64,000 nt of DNA, from the NCBI GenBank assembly GCA_029582165.1, contig CM055870.1:44162513-44226512 (forward strand). Reading direction: 5' to 3'. Made by a program: the position numbers and the translations under genes. The notes beneath the pieces are model-generated. The model ran no database searches. It saw only the letters and a program-made list of their open reading frames with translations, and had not been told where the DNA came from. How positions within the stretch are numbered: the stretch's first letter is position 1; every line of letters begins with the position of its first letter. Of this stretch, positions 44,085 to 54,517 are shown piece by piece. This stretch comes from Portulaca oleracea (taxonomy: Eukaryota > Streptophyta > Magnoliopsida > Caryophyllales > Portulacaceae).

Positions 44085-44360
44085 CTGGGTCTCTAATGGC
44101 GGATTCTAGAGAGAGAGAGAGAGAGAGAGGGGGGGGACAGAAGGAGATGGGAGAAAGAAGAATCGGGACAGAGAAAGAAGAAGAAAGAATAAAGAAAGAA
44201 GGAAGAAGAAGAAAGGTGCAGATCGGACCGAAAGAAGAAGAAGGAGAAAGAGAAAGAATCAGAGAGATAGAGAGAGAAAGAGAGAAAGAGGAGGGAGACG
44301 GGGAAGAAGAAGGAAAAGGAAATAAGAGAGAGAAAGTAGAAACAGAGGAGGGGCCATGAC
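44085..44360 (-). other. Captured GA/CT-rich leader
   Basis: Immediately upstream of the captured ATG lies ~270 bp of AGAGAG/GAAGAA sequence, i.e. CT-rich on the coding strand, like many plant 5' UTRs. Probably picked up with the gene. Short ORFs here are compositional. Confidence 0.5.
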
Positions 44361-44578
44361 GTGGATTAAAAAAATAAAGAAAAATCTATTGGCATGTGTT
44401 TTGTGTATGATGTGGCAATAAAAATTAAAGTCAATCCGGTCAAACACATGCCAAACATGTCATATCAGAAAACCACCGCATGAACTCGCCGGCGTCCCAC
44501 TCAAATCCAATTTTTTTTTTTTTACAGACCACCATTGTCCAATGAGTGAAAGTAGGGATTATTAGAATCCAATAATCC

Positions 44579-44614
<36 letters not shown>
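44579..44614. repeat. (TA)n after element 4
   Basis: TA tract with one TG interruption, closing the array. Confidence 0.85.
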
Positions 44615-44615
<1 letters not shown>

Positions 44616-45740
44616 TCTACTAATTCCTAATATAATTGTACACGAAATTGTAACAATTAAATAGTTCATTTTTCTCTATCAAACTCTATTGCTCTATAAA
44701 TTTTACATCTGTCTGAGAAACATTCAGCAAGGTTTATCGACAAAGGCTAAAGTATGCTTGGAAAAATTTTGACTGACTTGATAATCTATCTCATTTTGTT
44801 CGACCAAGAAAAAATCGGCAGTTTAAAACTGGGTCGGGCCTGGGTTGTCCGAATCTTGGGGAAAATTCAGGTTTGGTCATTTTGAACAATTGGCCATTGT
44901 CCAGACATGGTTTGTGAGCGAACTAGTTTGAGTTTAATTATGTTTATGTACAATCTGGACTTCGAACAGTTTGGAACTTGGACAATAGGATAATATTTGG
45001 TCATTTCTACATCAAAATTATGAACTTGTCTTCATATGCAATTCAGATATCGAACATCGGATATCAAGGTTTGGGTCCGATTATAGACTCAGGGTTATGT
45101 CAAATTCATGGGCAGAAAATAGTTGGGTAAAAGTTAAATTTTGGTAACTTTTGGTAATTTTAGACAAATTTACGCTAATATATCAAATTTGAATTTTTTT
45201 GTTGTTTAACTTTGGTAAATGTTTTTGGGAAATTTTGTTAAATTTAGGTAAAAATTGGTAAATTTTGGTAAATTGAAATTATCCATGAAATTGACAGACC
45301 CTACCTAAGTGTCTAAATTACTTATCGAACAGGGTCCAAGTAATAAGTTTTAGACTAAACGACCAATTTTTTCAAGCCCAAAGTTACTCGGACCCGGATA
45401 GGTTAGAAGTAATTTTAAATGCTCAGATGAATCAAAAAGAGGGGGGGGGGGGAGTAAATTAAAGGTCAAGTAATGTGGAGCAAAATGAAGAAATAACGAA
45501 AGGAAAGGGGACAGGGGACATAACAATGATTGAGCGTGGGTGAGCGTGGATTATGGGCCTTTTCAAGAATTGGAGATATGCTTTGGTACTTGAAATAAAA
45601 ACACAGAAAGAGAGTTGAGGATGTTGCTGCCTCCCCATTCCCAAAAATCATAATCAGGACACCATCATTATCCATTAATCCTAGTAAGTGTCTGCATTCA
45701 AATTTGAACCAACTCCTGGAAATTTGCATTCAAATTCAGC
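44615..45740. other. Intergenic, degenerate repeats
   Basis: 44780-45130 has 'gggtcgggcctgggttgtccgaa'-type repeats; 45130-45290 has 'ttttggtaaatttaggtaa' repeats; poly(G) about 45441-45452. The last ~200 bp are the promoter region of the next gene. Confidence 0.5.
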
Positions 45741-45746
45741 AACACT

Positions 45747-45753
45747 TATATAA
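45747..45753 (+). promoter_or_regulatory. TATA box of small gene
   Basis: TATATAA, about 70 bp upstream of ATG 45823, followed at the right distance by A/C-rich leader ('cacacaccaaacag') typical of plant 5' UTRs. Confidence 0.6.
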
Positions 45754-45822
45754 ACTCACAGAACACAGCACTAGTACACTACACACACCAAACAGAAAAC
45801 AGAAAGGGGAGAGAGGAATCAA

Positions 45823-46176
45823 ATGGGGAGAATAGGGAAGACTGAAAAGAGTCGACGAGGCCGAGTGAGCCTGGGAATGCTGCTGCTCAAACCCATCGAG
45901 ATTGACGAGCGACGTGGTAGCAGACAAGGACGACGAATCACGTTGAAGGATCTGTTGGTATCAACAAACCCATTTGATGAAAGAATGGAAGAAGATGAGT
46001 ATGATGATCAGGAATTGGTGGTGTTTGCAGAAGATACAGAAAGTTTAAGTCATCAGCATGGAATTCCTTATTTGCCAAGAATGGGTAGGAAGTGCCAGCA
46101 AGGTTGGAGCAACTCCCGTTTGCGTCTCTCCAGGAGACAATATTGGCGCCCCATGCTCATTGCCATCCCCGAGTGA
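45823..46176 (+). CDS. Small basic/acidic protein of unknown function
   Basis: 117-codon intronless ORF. A good TATA box and CA-rich leader precede it, and its context (AATCAAATGGGG) is a reasonable plant start. The N-terminus is basic (GRIGKTEKSRRGR), then LGMLLLKPIEIDERR, a conserved-looking ITLKDLLVSTNPFDERM, an acidic segment EEDEYDDQE and a basic C-terminus (RLRLSRRQYW). No signal peptide, membrane segment or domain that I recognise. Codon use is not low-complexity, so it is unlikely to be chance. Adjacent to the NDT-like pseudogene on the opposite strand. Could be nuclear; that is a guess from charge. Confidence 0.6.
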   Translation: MGRIGKTEKSRRGRVSLGMLLLKPIEIDERRGSRQGRRITLKDLLVSTNPFDERMEEDEYDDQELVVFAEDTESLSHQHGIPYLPRMGRKCQQGWSNSRLRLSRRQYWRPMLIAIPE

Positions 46177-46379
46177 CATTTCCTAGTCTACTCCCAAACT
46201 CCACTCTTATCATATAAAATGTACTACAATTCACAAACCTAGCTACCCCAAATGCATATTAATATATTTTAGGATTAATCATATTTCATACTTTATTTTA
46301 TACTTTCTTTATATTTTCCATTTTAATTCAAATGTTATAGTTTTCTAGTTTGACTAGCAATATTATATTTAGTTATTTA

Positions 46380-46595
46380 CTACCTCCATCCTAAAATATT
46401 TGTCAATTTAACTAAGTTTTGACCGTTGATTACTTGTAAATTACAATGAGTTAAAATATAAGATTAACATCATTGTGATTTTTAGTACAATGTCTTTCTA
46501 GTGGAGGTAATTTCATATTCTAATTCATTGTAATTTGAAAATAATCATCGGCAAAAACTTAATTAAATTGACAAATATTTTTGGGACGGAGGTAG
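46380..46595. repeat. Stowaway MITE
   Basis: CTACCTCCATCCTAAAATATTTGTC ... GACAAATATTTTTGGGACGGAGGTAG. Left flank TA, right flank TG (mutated TA). Confidence 0.75.
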
Positions 46596-47711
46596 TGTTT
46601 TCTATTTCTATTAAATTTATTATTAGGTAGGTTATTTATCTATATATAAGTAAGGTTTTTACTATCCTTTTGGAGATACTCTACATTGATCATTGAATAT
46701 TATCAATTGTTGTTTATCATGGACACAGAATGGAATGCTAATATTTTCTTAAATCCAACATTGAAATTTTAAGTTTGCGTAGTCTTTGTTTATTTTCCAT
46801 TTTCTATAGACTTAGAGTCATATTCTTTCTCATATTAAATTATCCACAATCCAATTTTATCCACTCTTACTCAATTCTACTTTTCCTACCGATTACCTGG
46901 ACTTTCTTATTTATATGTGTGTTTGGTTGTTCCGCCACTTTTTACATTTTTCTAAGGAAAATTTCTCTTAGGTGCCTAATGGAAATTTTTCCTCAAGAAA
47001 AATGGTTCTAGGATTCCTATCAACTGCTCTCTAAAAAACCCCACCTTGCTCTACCTTTACCTAAACCTCCCTCATTCCTCAGACTTGCATAATCTTAATT
47101 TACCCAACTTCTAAATACTCATAGAAATAACAGACCCCATTTGCTACTTTTTTTCAACTTTCTTTCTTCGTTTTCATATGATGCAGAAAAGAAAGCTAAA
47201 ATAAATGAAGAGAGAAGCTTATTCTAATGATCTGTTGGTCCATACCTCCACCAAGAATTCCAATTCACACTGAAATCACCCATTCATTCTGCGTACACAT
47301 ACCAGATGAAAAACTAATTTGTTTTCAAACATGTGACCGACTTTATTCTGATGATGTTTTGTTGGAAATATTTGCCTGCTCTTAACACCAAGAATCACAT
47401 GTACATATTTGAGACACCACTGTGTAGACAAGAATAAAAAAGAAAGGAGAAAAAGAGGCAACAAATAGTCATCATCACAGATTCACAATAACCCAAAATT
47501 TGAGCACATCACTAACAGGGGCCCATTACAATAGCAATTCAATCAAGGCCTTCCCAACTAATACAATCCCTGTCACTCACCACAACAATGGTGATATCAC
47601 TAATTCCAACCCGAATTTCGGAAACTGATACCATCACTTTCCCTTTTCCATTAACACAACCAAGCATATCCAGTTATTGGCCCACCACTCACCACTTCTT
47701 TAACCACGGAA
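46596..47711. other. Intergenic, no gene seen
   Basis: AT-rich. 46950-47035 resembles the ends of the GGAAAATTT-rich TIR family (34019, 50662) but no full element is defined. Confidence 0.4.
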
Positions 47712-47880
47712 TCCTGCCCTTTGATGTGCGACGTATAGTACAGGAGTTACGAAACACGTATCATCTTCTAACTTGTAAATATTATGGCAGCAGAAGAGAA
47801 TGTTCTTGATAAATGACCACGATAAAATCCAGGAATACCCTTTACTTTTGTACACTTTCCTTGCAACAAATTGACAGATC
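47712..47880 (-). pseudogene. Decayed duplicate of carrier last exon
   Basis: Minus strand. Closely similar to 47945-48100: ARKVYKSKG then, after a 1-nt insertion, IPGFYRG, S-AAIIFTS and a stop. A ~13-bp stretch present in the good exon (the CATNL codons) is absent. It lies directly downstream of the true stop codon, so it is a tandem duplication of the 3' exon. Not part of the coding sequence. Confidence 0.75.
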
Positions 47881-48812
47881 TCAGAATTGGAGCAATTTAC
47901 CAGCATCTTTCATACCGAAGGCATCAACTTGAGGCTGGGGACCCCTTTGGTAGTACACGAGTTAGAAATCTACGTATCACCTCATAACTGTTAAACGTTA
48001 TGACAGCAGAAGGGACTGTTCTTAATAGATTGGTTGCGCATCCGCGGTAAAATCCAGGGATACCTTCACTCTTGTATACTTTCCTCACACAATCAACCAC
48101 ACCCGAGTATTGTTGGGCTTCATGGTTGCGAACTTGCCCTTGCTCCTGAAGCTTCGAGCGTACAACCTGCCGAAATCTACAAATTCATGCACAAATACAA
48201 AGCCATACTCAATGCAAGACTGTGAAGTGTAAACAGCAACGACAGACAAACCTCATGAGGGTATGTCATAAGAGAAGCCACGATTTTGGAGATTGAAGAG
48301 GCTATTGCAACATTGGCCGCACTCACTTTGTCTACTGTTGTGTTTTCTGCAAATTCAGAATTCTCCAATTTCAGAAATGAGCTCATTTGTTAGCCATACA
48401 AAATAACAAAAAGATTGAGCAAAGACGTTCAAATTACCTCTTCTTGCCAAATACTGCTTCATTTTTTCGTAAGTAGGGAACTGGATAGCTACATGACTTA
48501 CTCCAGCCAATGAAGGCAGAAGCCCACTGTTTAAACCAACAAATCAGCATTATGCTGCTGCATAATCCTTTAGTTTGGCTATGCAGTCACCAGAAAAACA
48601 ACTTCGCATATACAACCCAAATCAAGAAATGACGAAACCAAGACTTCAAGAAAAACAGATCTAGAATTTAGCGCATGAACTCCAACATAGTTAATTCTGT
48701 GTAATGATGAAACCAGGTAAATTTTTTTTGTTCACTTCAAATCAAAGTTAAATGTGTCGACACAAAAAGCTGCCACTATTTTGAGCTTTGTAAGAGCCAA
48801 AACAGAATTTTA

Positions 48813-49072
48813 CTCCCTCCTTCCAAAATAATTATCACTTAGTTGACTGTCACGATCTTCACTGTCACTCTTTGATTGATAATTGCTTATATAATACTTT
48901 ATTAACAATTGTAATATTATACTTTTATGATAGCATTTTTCATTACGAATTTAATGGTGGTGATTCATTTTATATAGCAAGTCTTTGTATATATAGAGAA
49001 ATTCAAGGTCAAAAATTTTAAAGTTAGACTACATGATTTCCATAGACGACAATTAATATGGAACGTAGGGAG
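48813..49072. repeat. Stowaway MITE in carrier intron
   Basis: CTCCCTCCTTCCAAAATAATTATC ... GACAATTAATATGGAACGTAGGGAG, flanked by TA. Same family as the nest at 62.5-63.3 kb. Confidence 0.8.
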
Positions 49073-50661
49073 TAAAACAATCTGTTACATACTCACAAAA
49101 CAAAAGCAAAATAAGCAAGGGGATACTGCTTATACGCGGGACCAGAATCCAAAAGATCTCACTGAACTAAACAGATTCAAAGGTCAGGTATCCATTCAAA
49201 ACTTTTAATCCCATTCATATTGTATAGGAAAAAAACATTTCAACAGATATTATGTAACAACTTCCTCTATGGGCATATAAGCAGGCTGAAGGCAAAAGAG
49301 GTTGACATAGTGAATGCTTCAAAGGAAATAATATTGGAAGCTATGATTATAAGGAGACAATCCAAATGGCAGTTGTAGCAATATTGGATATAAGTCTATA
49401 ACAATATAAAAGCATAAAGTACATTAAGGTCAGTGCACTCGACCTGTACAATCCGCGAATTCCTTCTTCATGAGTGATCCTTCTAAGGGCTGAAAAGATG
49501 CTTTTATATGGAACTACATCTGTCCGCAATCCCTGTGTCTGCGAGTGGTACAAACTAAGGACCATTATCAATCACAATACCATCAGCATTCCATTTGAAC
49601 TTGTTGCCCAAATAATAAGACTAAAATGGAAAGATGCTTAAAAATTGCCATATAACTAGGGATAAAACCATCAATCTGCAAGCAACCCAAAAAAGAGCCA
49701 AAAGAAAAGACGGACATAATGTAATAGTTACACAAGCTACTTTTCGCAAAAGCATAAAACTTCTATGGATGGCATCCAAATCATAGGCTATTCATGGCTT
49801 TCTGAATCGTGTAGTTTTCATGCAATTTTTAAGAATACAAGCACAATATTACACTTAAATGAACACACCATACTTCAAAAAAATTAAAAAAGAATCATGT
49901 CTCTTATTTACATACACAATTCTTATCTACGAATCAAAAATAAGTCATCAGCATATATTATTGTTTCTAAATTTCCAAATGATGAATTTTCTCAACAACG
50001 TATCAAAAGTCTATCGTTCAACTAGGCATGTGTTCAATATATAGCTCTTTTTCACCAACAGATACAAGTTGATTCCAGATCTTGTCCGCAACAAAACACG
50101 TACAAAAATTCCTTGGATATTACTTGACACCAAAGAATCACTTGTCCAATATCAAATACTCAGGAACACACAATATTAGACACAAACACCACATCCCAAC
50201 TAAACCCATTATTTCTCATATTAGATCATACCCCATTCAAAAATAGGGTTTCCAGTTTCCACATCCTAACTTGTAAGGTATGAAAAAAATGCACCTAAAT
50301 GCTGAAGAAAAAGGAATTCACCAATTATCTCAAGGATAAACAAAATTGAACTTCAGTATCTTGAAATATGTGGGCCACATAATAAAATATTTTGCATTTG
50401 GGTTCACAAATGCGTAGACAATAAAAATGTTCGCATTTTGGGTCTTCAATGCAGATATCCGAAAGCAAAAATGGAATGATGTATTCGGAATACACATTTG
50501 CATTCACCATTAAAATACTTTTAGCATTCTGAAATGCAAATATTTTCAGGAAAGTAGTCTTCACATTCATTTTCCTTTACTGGTTAATTTTTCAGCACTG
50601 CGAACGAAACCAACATAAAGGCACTTGCCCTCATTCAGCACAAGATTGTATTTTCCAATAA

Positions 50662-50855
50662 GAAAGCGTTTGGTTGATCGAAAACCCTGGGAAAAAATTT
50701 TCCCAAGTTGACCTATTTTCCCCTTGTTTGGTTGCATTTGGACCTTGGGAAAAATTTTACAAGGGGCCCACAATTTCCCACCTTCATTCAGAGAAAATTT
50801 CACATAGGGAGGGTAGGGGAAAATTTTCCCTGGGATTCTTACCAAATGCTCTCTA
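50662..50855. repeat. TIR MITE in carrier intron, TSD TAA
   Basis: GAAAGCGTTTGGTTGATCG ... GGGATTCTTACCAAATGCTCTC, flanked by TAA. Interior 'gggaaaaattttcccaag' repeats match the copy at 34019-34243. Confidence 0.7.
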
Positions 50856-52455
50856 TAACTCAAAAACTTCCATATATTTCAAACAAAGGGCAATACCAAG
50901 TTCAATAATATATACAAGTTGAAGTTGCAAAAGCTAGTACCTGAGAAAATTTCAAACTGTATTAACAGAATGAGAACAAGCTTAGTTCACAGACACAGAA
51001 AATCTTACTTGAAGCCTGGTCTTCACAACCTATAAAGGATTGGTTGTGATAGCAGTTGCAGCTCCAGCACCAGCAGCCGCAATCATATGTTTACCGGTTG
51101 TAAGCTGACCCTTTCCATGCTCTATGCATTGCATAAAATTCATTTTCTTCAGGCTGACCATCATTGCAATGTTATGGGTATTGAAATAACTATTTCCAGC
51201 TGATATTAGAAAAACGAACCATCAGGTTTGAGTATGTCCTTAAGGTGCTCGTACACTGTGAAGTACACCTACGTATGAAACAAACACATCTGTCATTTGG
51301 AGATTAACAGAAATACTAAGATTTGCAATCCACCAAGCTGCATTTTCAACATTTTTCTGGAGCTTAAAAACTCCCATATTTACAAATTCAAAATTAATAC
51401 AGCAAACAAAATGTTTGTCAAGTATACATCTCATAGTAGAAAGCATAAGGATCATGGTAGCTCCAAACTTCTTCATCACTGTACAAAAATTTCAACCAAG
51501 TAAGAATAGAAAAAATGGTAGGCCAGAGGGACTGTTTTCAAGAAGAGAAATAACAAAGTAAGACGAATTTCTTGAGGACATTTAAAAAAAGAAAGGGGAA
51601 AACTCACAAAATAAAAATCATGAAAACTGAAAAGTGTCCTTGATTGGATAGATTTTAAAACCTTATCGATAAAGAACCCAAGTTGATAGAGAACTGGAAA
51701 ATAAATAAAAGTTAAAGATATGAATTCAACATCCCTGGGTTGGATTCCTCAAGAGAAGAATTTAGCACCCCAAGCTGGATTCACAAAAAGATTAGCACCC
51801 ATGTGCATAATTAATATTAATTCATAATATTCAATATCCAATGTAGCATATCTCACAAAGGCTAGCAAAACCCTTATTTATAAGTTAACAACCACTTCTT
51901 AATACTAAACCCAATAGAAATTGTCAACTAGCGTAATATTTCAAACCAAACCAAGAAACTATAATATCCTAATTATAATAGGAAACTATCAAGAAATTAT
52001 AAAATATACTGAATATTATTATTCCTAAATATATTAATACATATTTCCATCACTTTATTTATTAGGGCCAAACCCCAACACCAACCCTTGGGATAAAAAG
52101 ATCACAACCCAACTATGGAATTGCATAGAGGCCACCAGGATGTCATGACCATTATTATCATCTAGTCCACAACATTGTGTATGATCAAGCGATTGCAGTT
52201 TAAGCACAATGCTGCTCTAATATAGAAGAGGCCACAGCAGCATATTATTTGCTCTTTCATATTACCAAAATGATTGACAAATACACTGACCCTTACTATT
52301 TAAAACCATCCAGTTTCTCTACCCTTTTTTTTTTCCTTTTGAAGTAACCAAAAGATAAATTGCAAGGACGCCAAGGGGATGCCCCATTTACAAACGGGGC
52401 AAGTACAAGAACACTCATGGCCCCAAGTTCTCATCAAAAACACCACATACAGAAG

Positions 52456-52724
52456 CAGGGAAAGGGTCGAACTCGCGCTCATGTGGTGTCTCGGAGGGCG
52501 AGCGTCAGTGTGTAGCCATGGGGATGAAGCCCGAGTTCCGAGCATCACATTTAATAATTTGAAATCATAAATAATTTGCTAAATGAAGTGTTTATGAAAG
52601 AGCTAGAGGCCACATCAGCCTGCCCCCCAATGACCGACGCTCGGGCTTCATCCCCTCGGCTGCAAACCGACGCCTGCCCCCCGAGATGCCGCATCAGCTC
52701 GAGTTCGACCCTTTCCCCGCTGCT
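52456..52724. repeat. GC-rich inverted repeat
   Basis: Left arm 52456-52541 (GGGAAAGGGTCGAACTCG ... GGGGATGAAGCCCGAG) and right arm about 52634-52724 are inverted copies, roughly 80% identical. An 'ATCTCCAGCAGCGG' motif borders the right arm, as in TIR transposons. Markedly more GC-rich than its surroundings. Class unassigned; it does not look like a tRNA. Confidence 0.65.
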
Positions 52725-54338
52725 GGAGATGGTCTAACATTATCTGCAAAATCCAAGAAAATGAAGTTTCTATCACCCTTAAGCACCACAACCCTACTAT
52801 ACAAACTCCTCAAGACATAGAGCTTGAAATCAAGAGACAATCCACTGTCTCTGCAGCACCGATTCCATTCCACTTCCACACCATCAAAGAATAAAAGCAC
52901 AATGAAGAAAGGAGGGAAAAAAAAAACAAGGGAAAAAACTAAACCCAAAATAATAATATAACCTCAACAAGAACACTTGTTATGCCTCAATCCTACTACC
53001 TAAAAGTATCTTGTAAGCCAAAATCGTCCAATAGAAGATTCTCTTCCCAACAAACAACAACTTTTGCTGATGGTGCATCTAGTTAAAGATAATGTAGGGA
53101 TTTAGCAAAATTGGAACAGAAGTTCAGGACTATTGAAGTGAAAAGGAAAAGGATGATTAAGCCAATGACCTAAGACAAAAAAATCACACAATCTGCCCTA
53201 GTGAGAATAACATGCATGTCAGTATGGTCAACTCAATATCCTATTTATGTGGCCTGGAAAATACTTGGTCATCAGATTCCATCATCTTTGTTTGGTAGAA
53301 CCATATTTAGACTTTGGTTCAAGCAGATATAACCTGTCCAAAGTGTATGATCCCATCATGTTCCTTTGAAGTGCAGCTTATGTAACAAACCTAGAAAAAC
53401 TAATTTCTTCCATTGAAAAATAACAAACAAAAGAAACCTATTGAAAGCTTATGCTCAATAGAGCTACAGAACAACGTCTAGTATTACCATCTTAAAGCCC
53501 ATACAGTCATTTGTATGTCCATGTTCCTATTTACATAAATACTCCTTTGTATCAATTTGTTGATGATACCTAGCCAGAAGGCCGTTACTAACTGATTTTC
53601 AAGCACACCTAATTCTTCTCATGAGATCGATAATATTATCATGATCTACCCAACAAGCTACAATAATCAAGCACACTATCCTGGATCCTGAACTTGTATG
53701 GGATATTCTGCTAAAAATACCCCATTAGAATCATGAGATAAGTAAGACCGGATTATTACATCTTAATTATTTTTCTTAGTTTTCTAGGCTGTTACCTTTC
53801 ATATCATGGAGTAACTAGGCCAAAATGGTCATTTAAGCCTGATTTATGCAGTATCCAGTCGGAACAAGAACACGAGTTATAATGTTGCTTACAGAAACTG
53901 TAGGCTAATATGATTTGGATCCATTTAGAGCAGTTTTGCCTGAAAGGGGACTGCTGTTCAGTCCCTCAAGATTGAATGTAAGCCACTGACTAGCTTAAGT
54001 GATATAATAAGCAATTGTTAAGCTCTCCCTCATCTATCAGAAGGCAATTAGCAGAGATTGACAGATCACAAAAAAGATCCCAAGGCAAAACATGGACACA
54101 AAGAGTTAACCAATAGCTAATTAAATCACATTCAGAAAGGAGACAGCAAATCAAGATGACAAGTTCTCTTGGATTGATTGTCTTCATGCATTTCAAGCTA
54201 ACACTACCAACTGACATTGCACTACGATTTTCTGTTTTGTTTAACTCAAGGCAGATGTCCAAAGCAACAAAATGCAAACAGAATGAAAGGAAAGACATTT
54301 CAGAGAGCTTTTCGTTTTTGTACACCCATTACAATTAA

Positions 54339-54517
54339 GGGCCTGTTCTTTTCACCATCTTTGTTTTGGAATAAGTTTAGATAAGTTCAGTTTATTCAGA
54401 ATAAGTTATGCAAAAAGCTCTCACAAAAATGTTCAGAATAACTTCTGCAAAACAAGTTCAATAATCAGAGTAAGTTCACAATGAGTTCAGTCAAAATAAG
54501 CTGAAAGGAACAGGCCC
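54339..54517. repeat. Tourist-like MITE, TSD TAA
   Basis: GGGCCTGTTCTTTTCACC ... CTGAAAGGAACAGGCCC, flanked by TAA. Interior 'agaataagttcag' repeats. Confidence 0.8.

Larger units (their letters stand above)
42927..44578 (-). mobile_element. TA-array element 4: Pack-type TIR element with captured gene
   Basis: 1652 bp. Terminal inverted repeats of about 200 bp (42927-43140 and 44380-44578) begin GGATTATTGGATTCTAATAATCC, like elements 1-3, and share an inner segment GGACGCCGGCGAGTTCATGCGG. The interior is not MITE sequence but a host gene copy (43177-44084, minus) with its GA-rich leader. Flanked by (TA)n on both sides. No transposase, so it would need one in trans. Confidence 0.85.

Noticed and set aside
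41676..44614. Regular spacing of repeats as a possible CRISPR-like array
   Set aside because: Spacers are ~530-bp transposons and the repeats are TA microsatellites; plant context.
52600..52735. tRNA gene suggested by GGTTCGA-like text
   Set aside because: No cloverleaf or A box; it is one arm of an inverted repeat.
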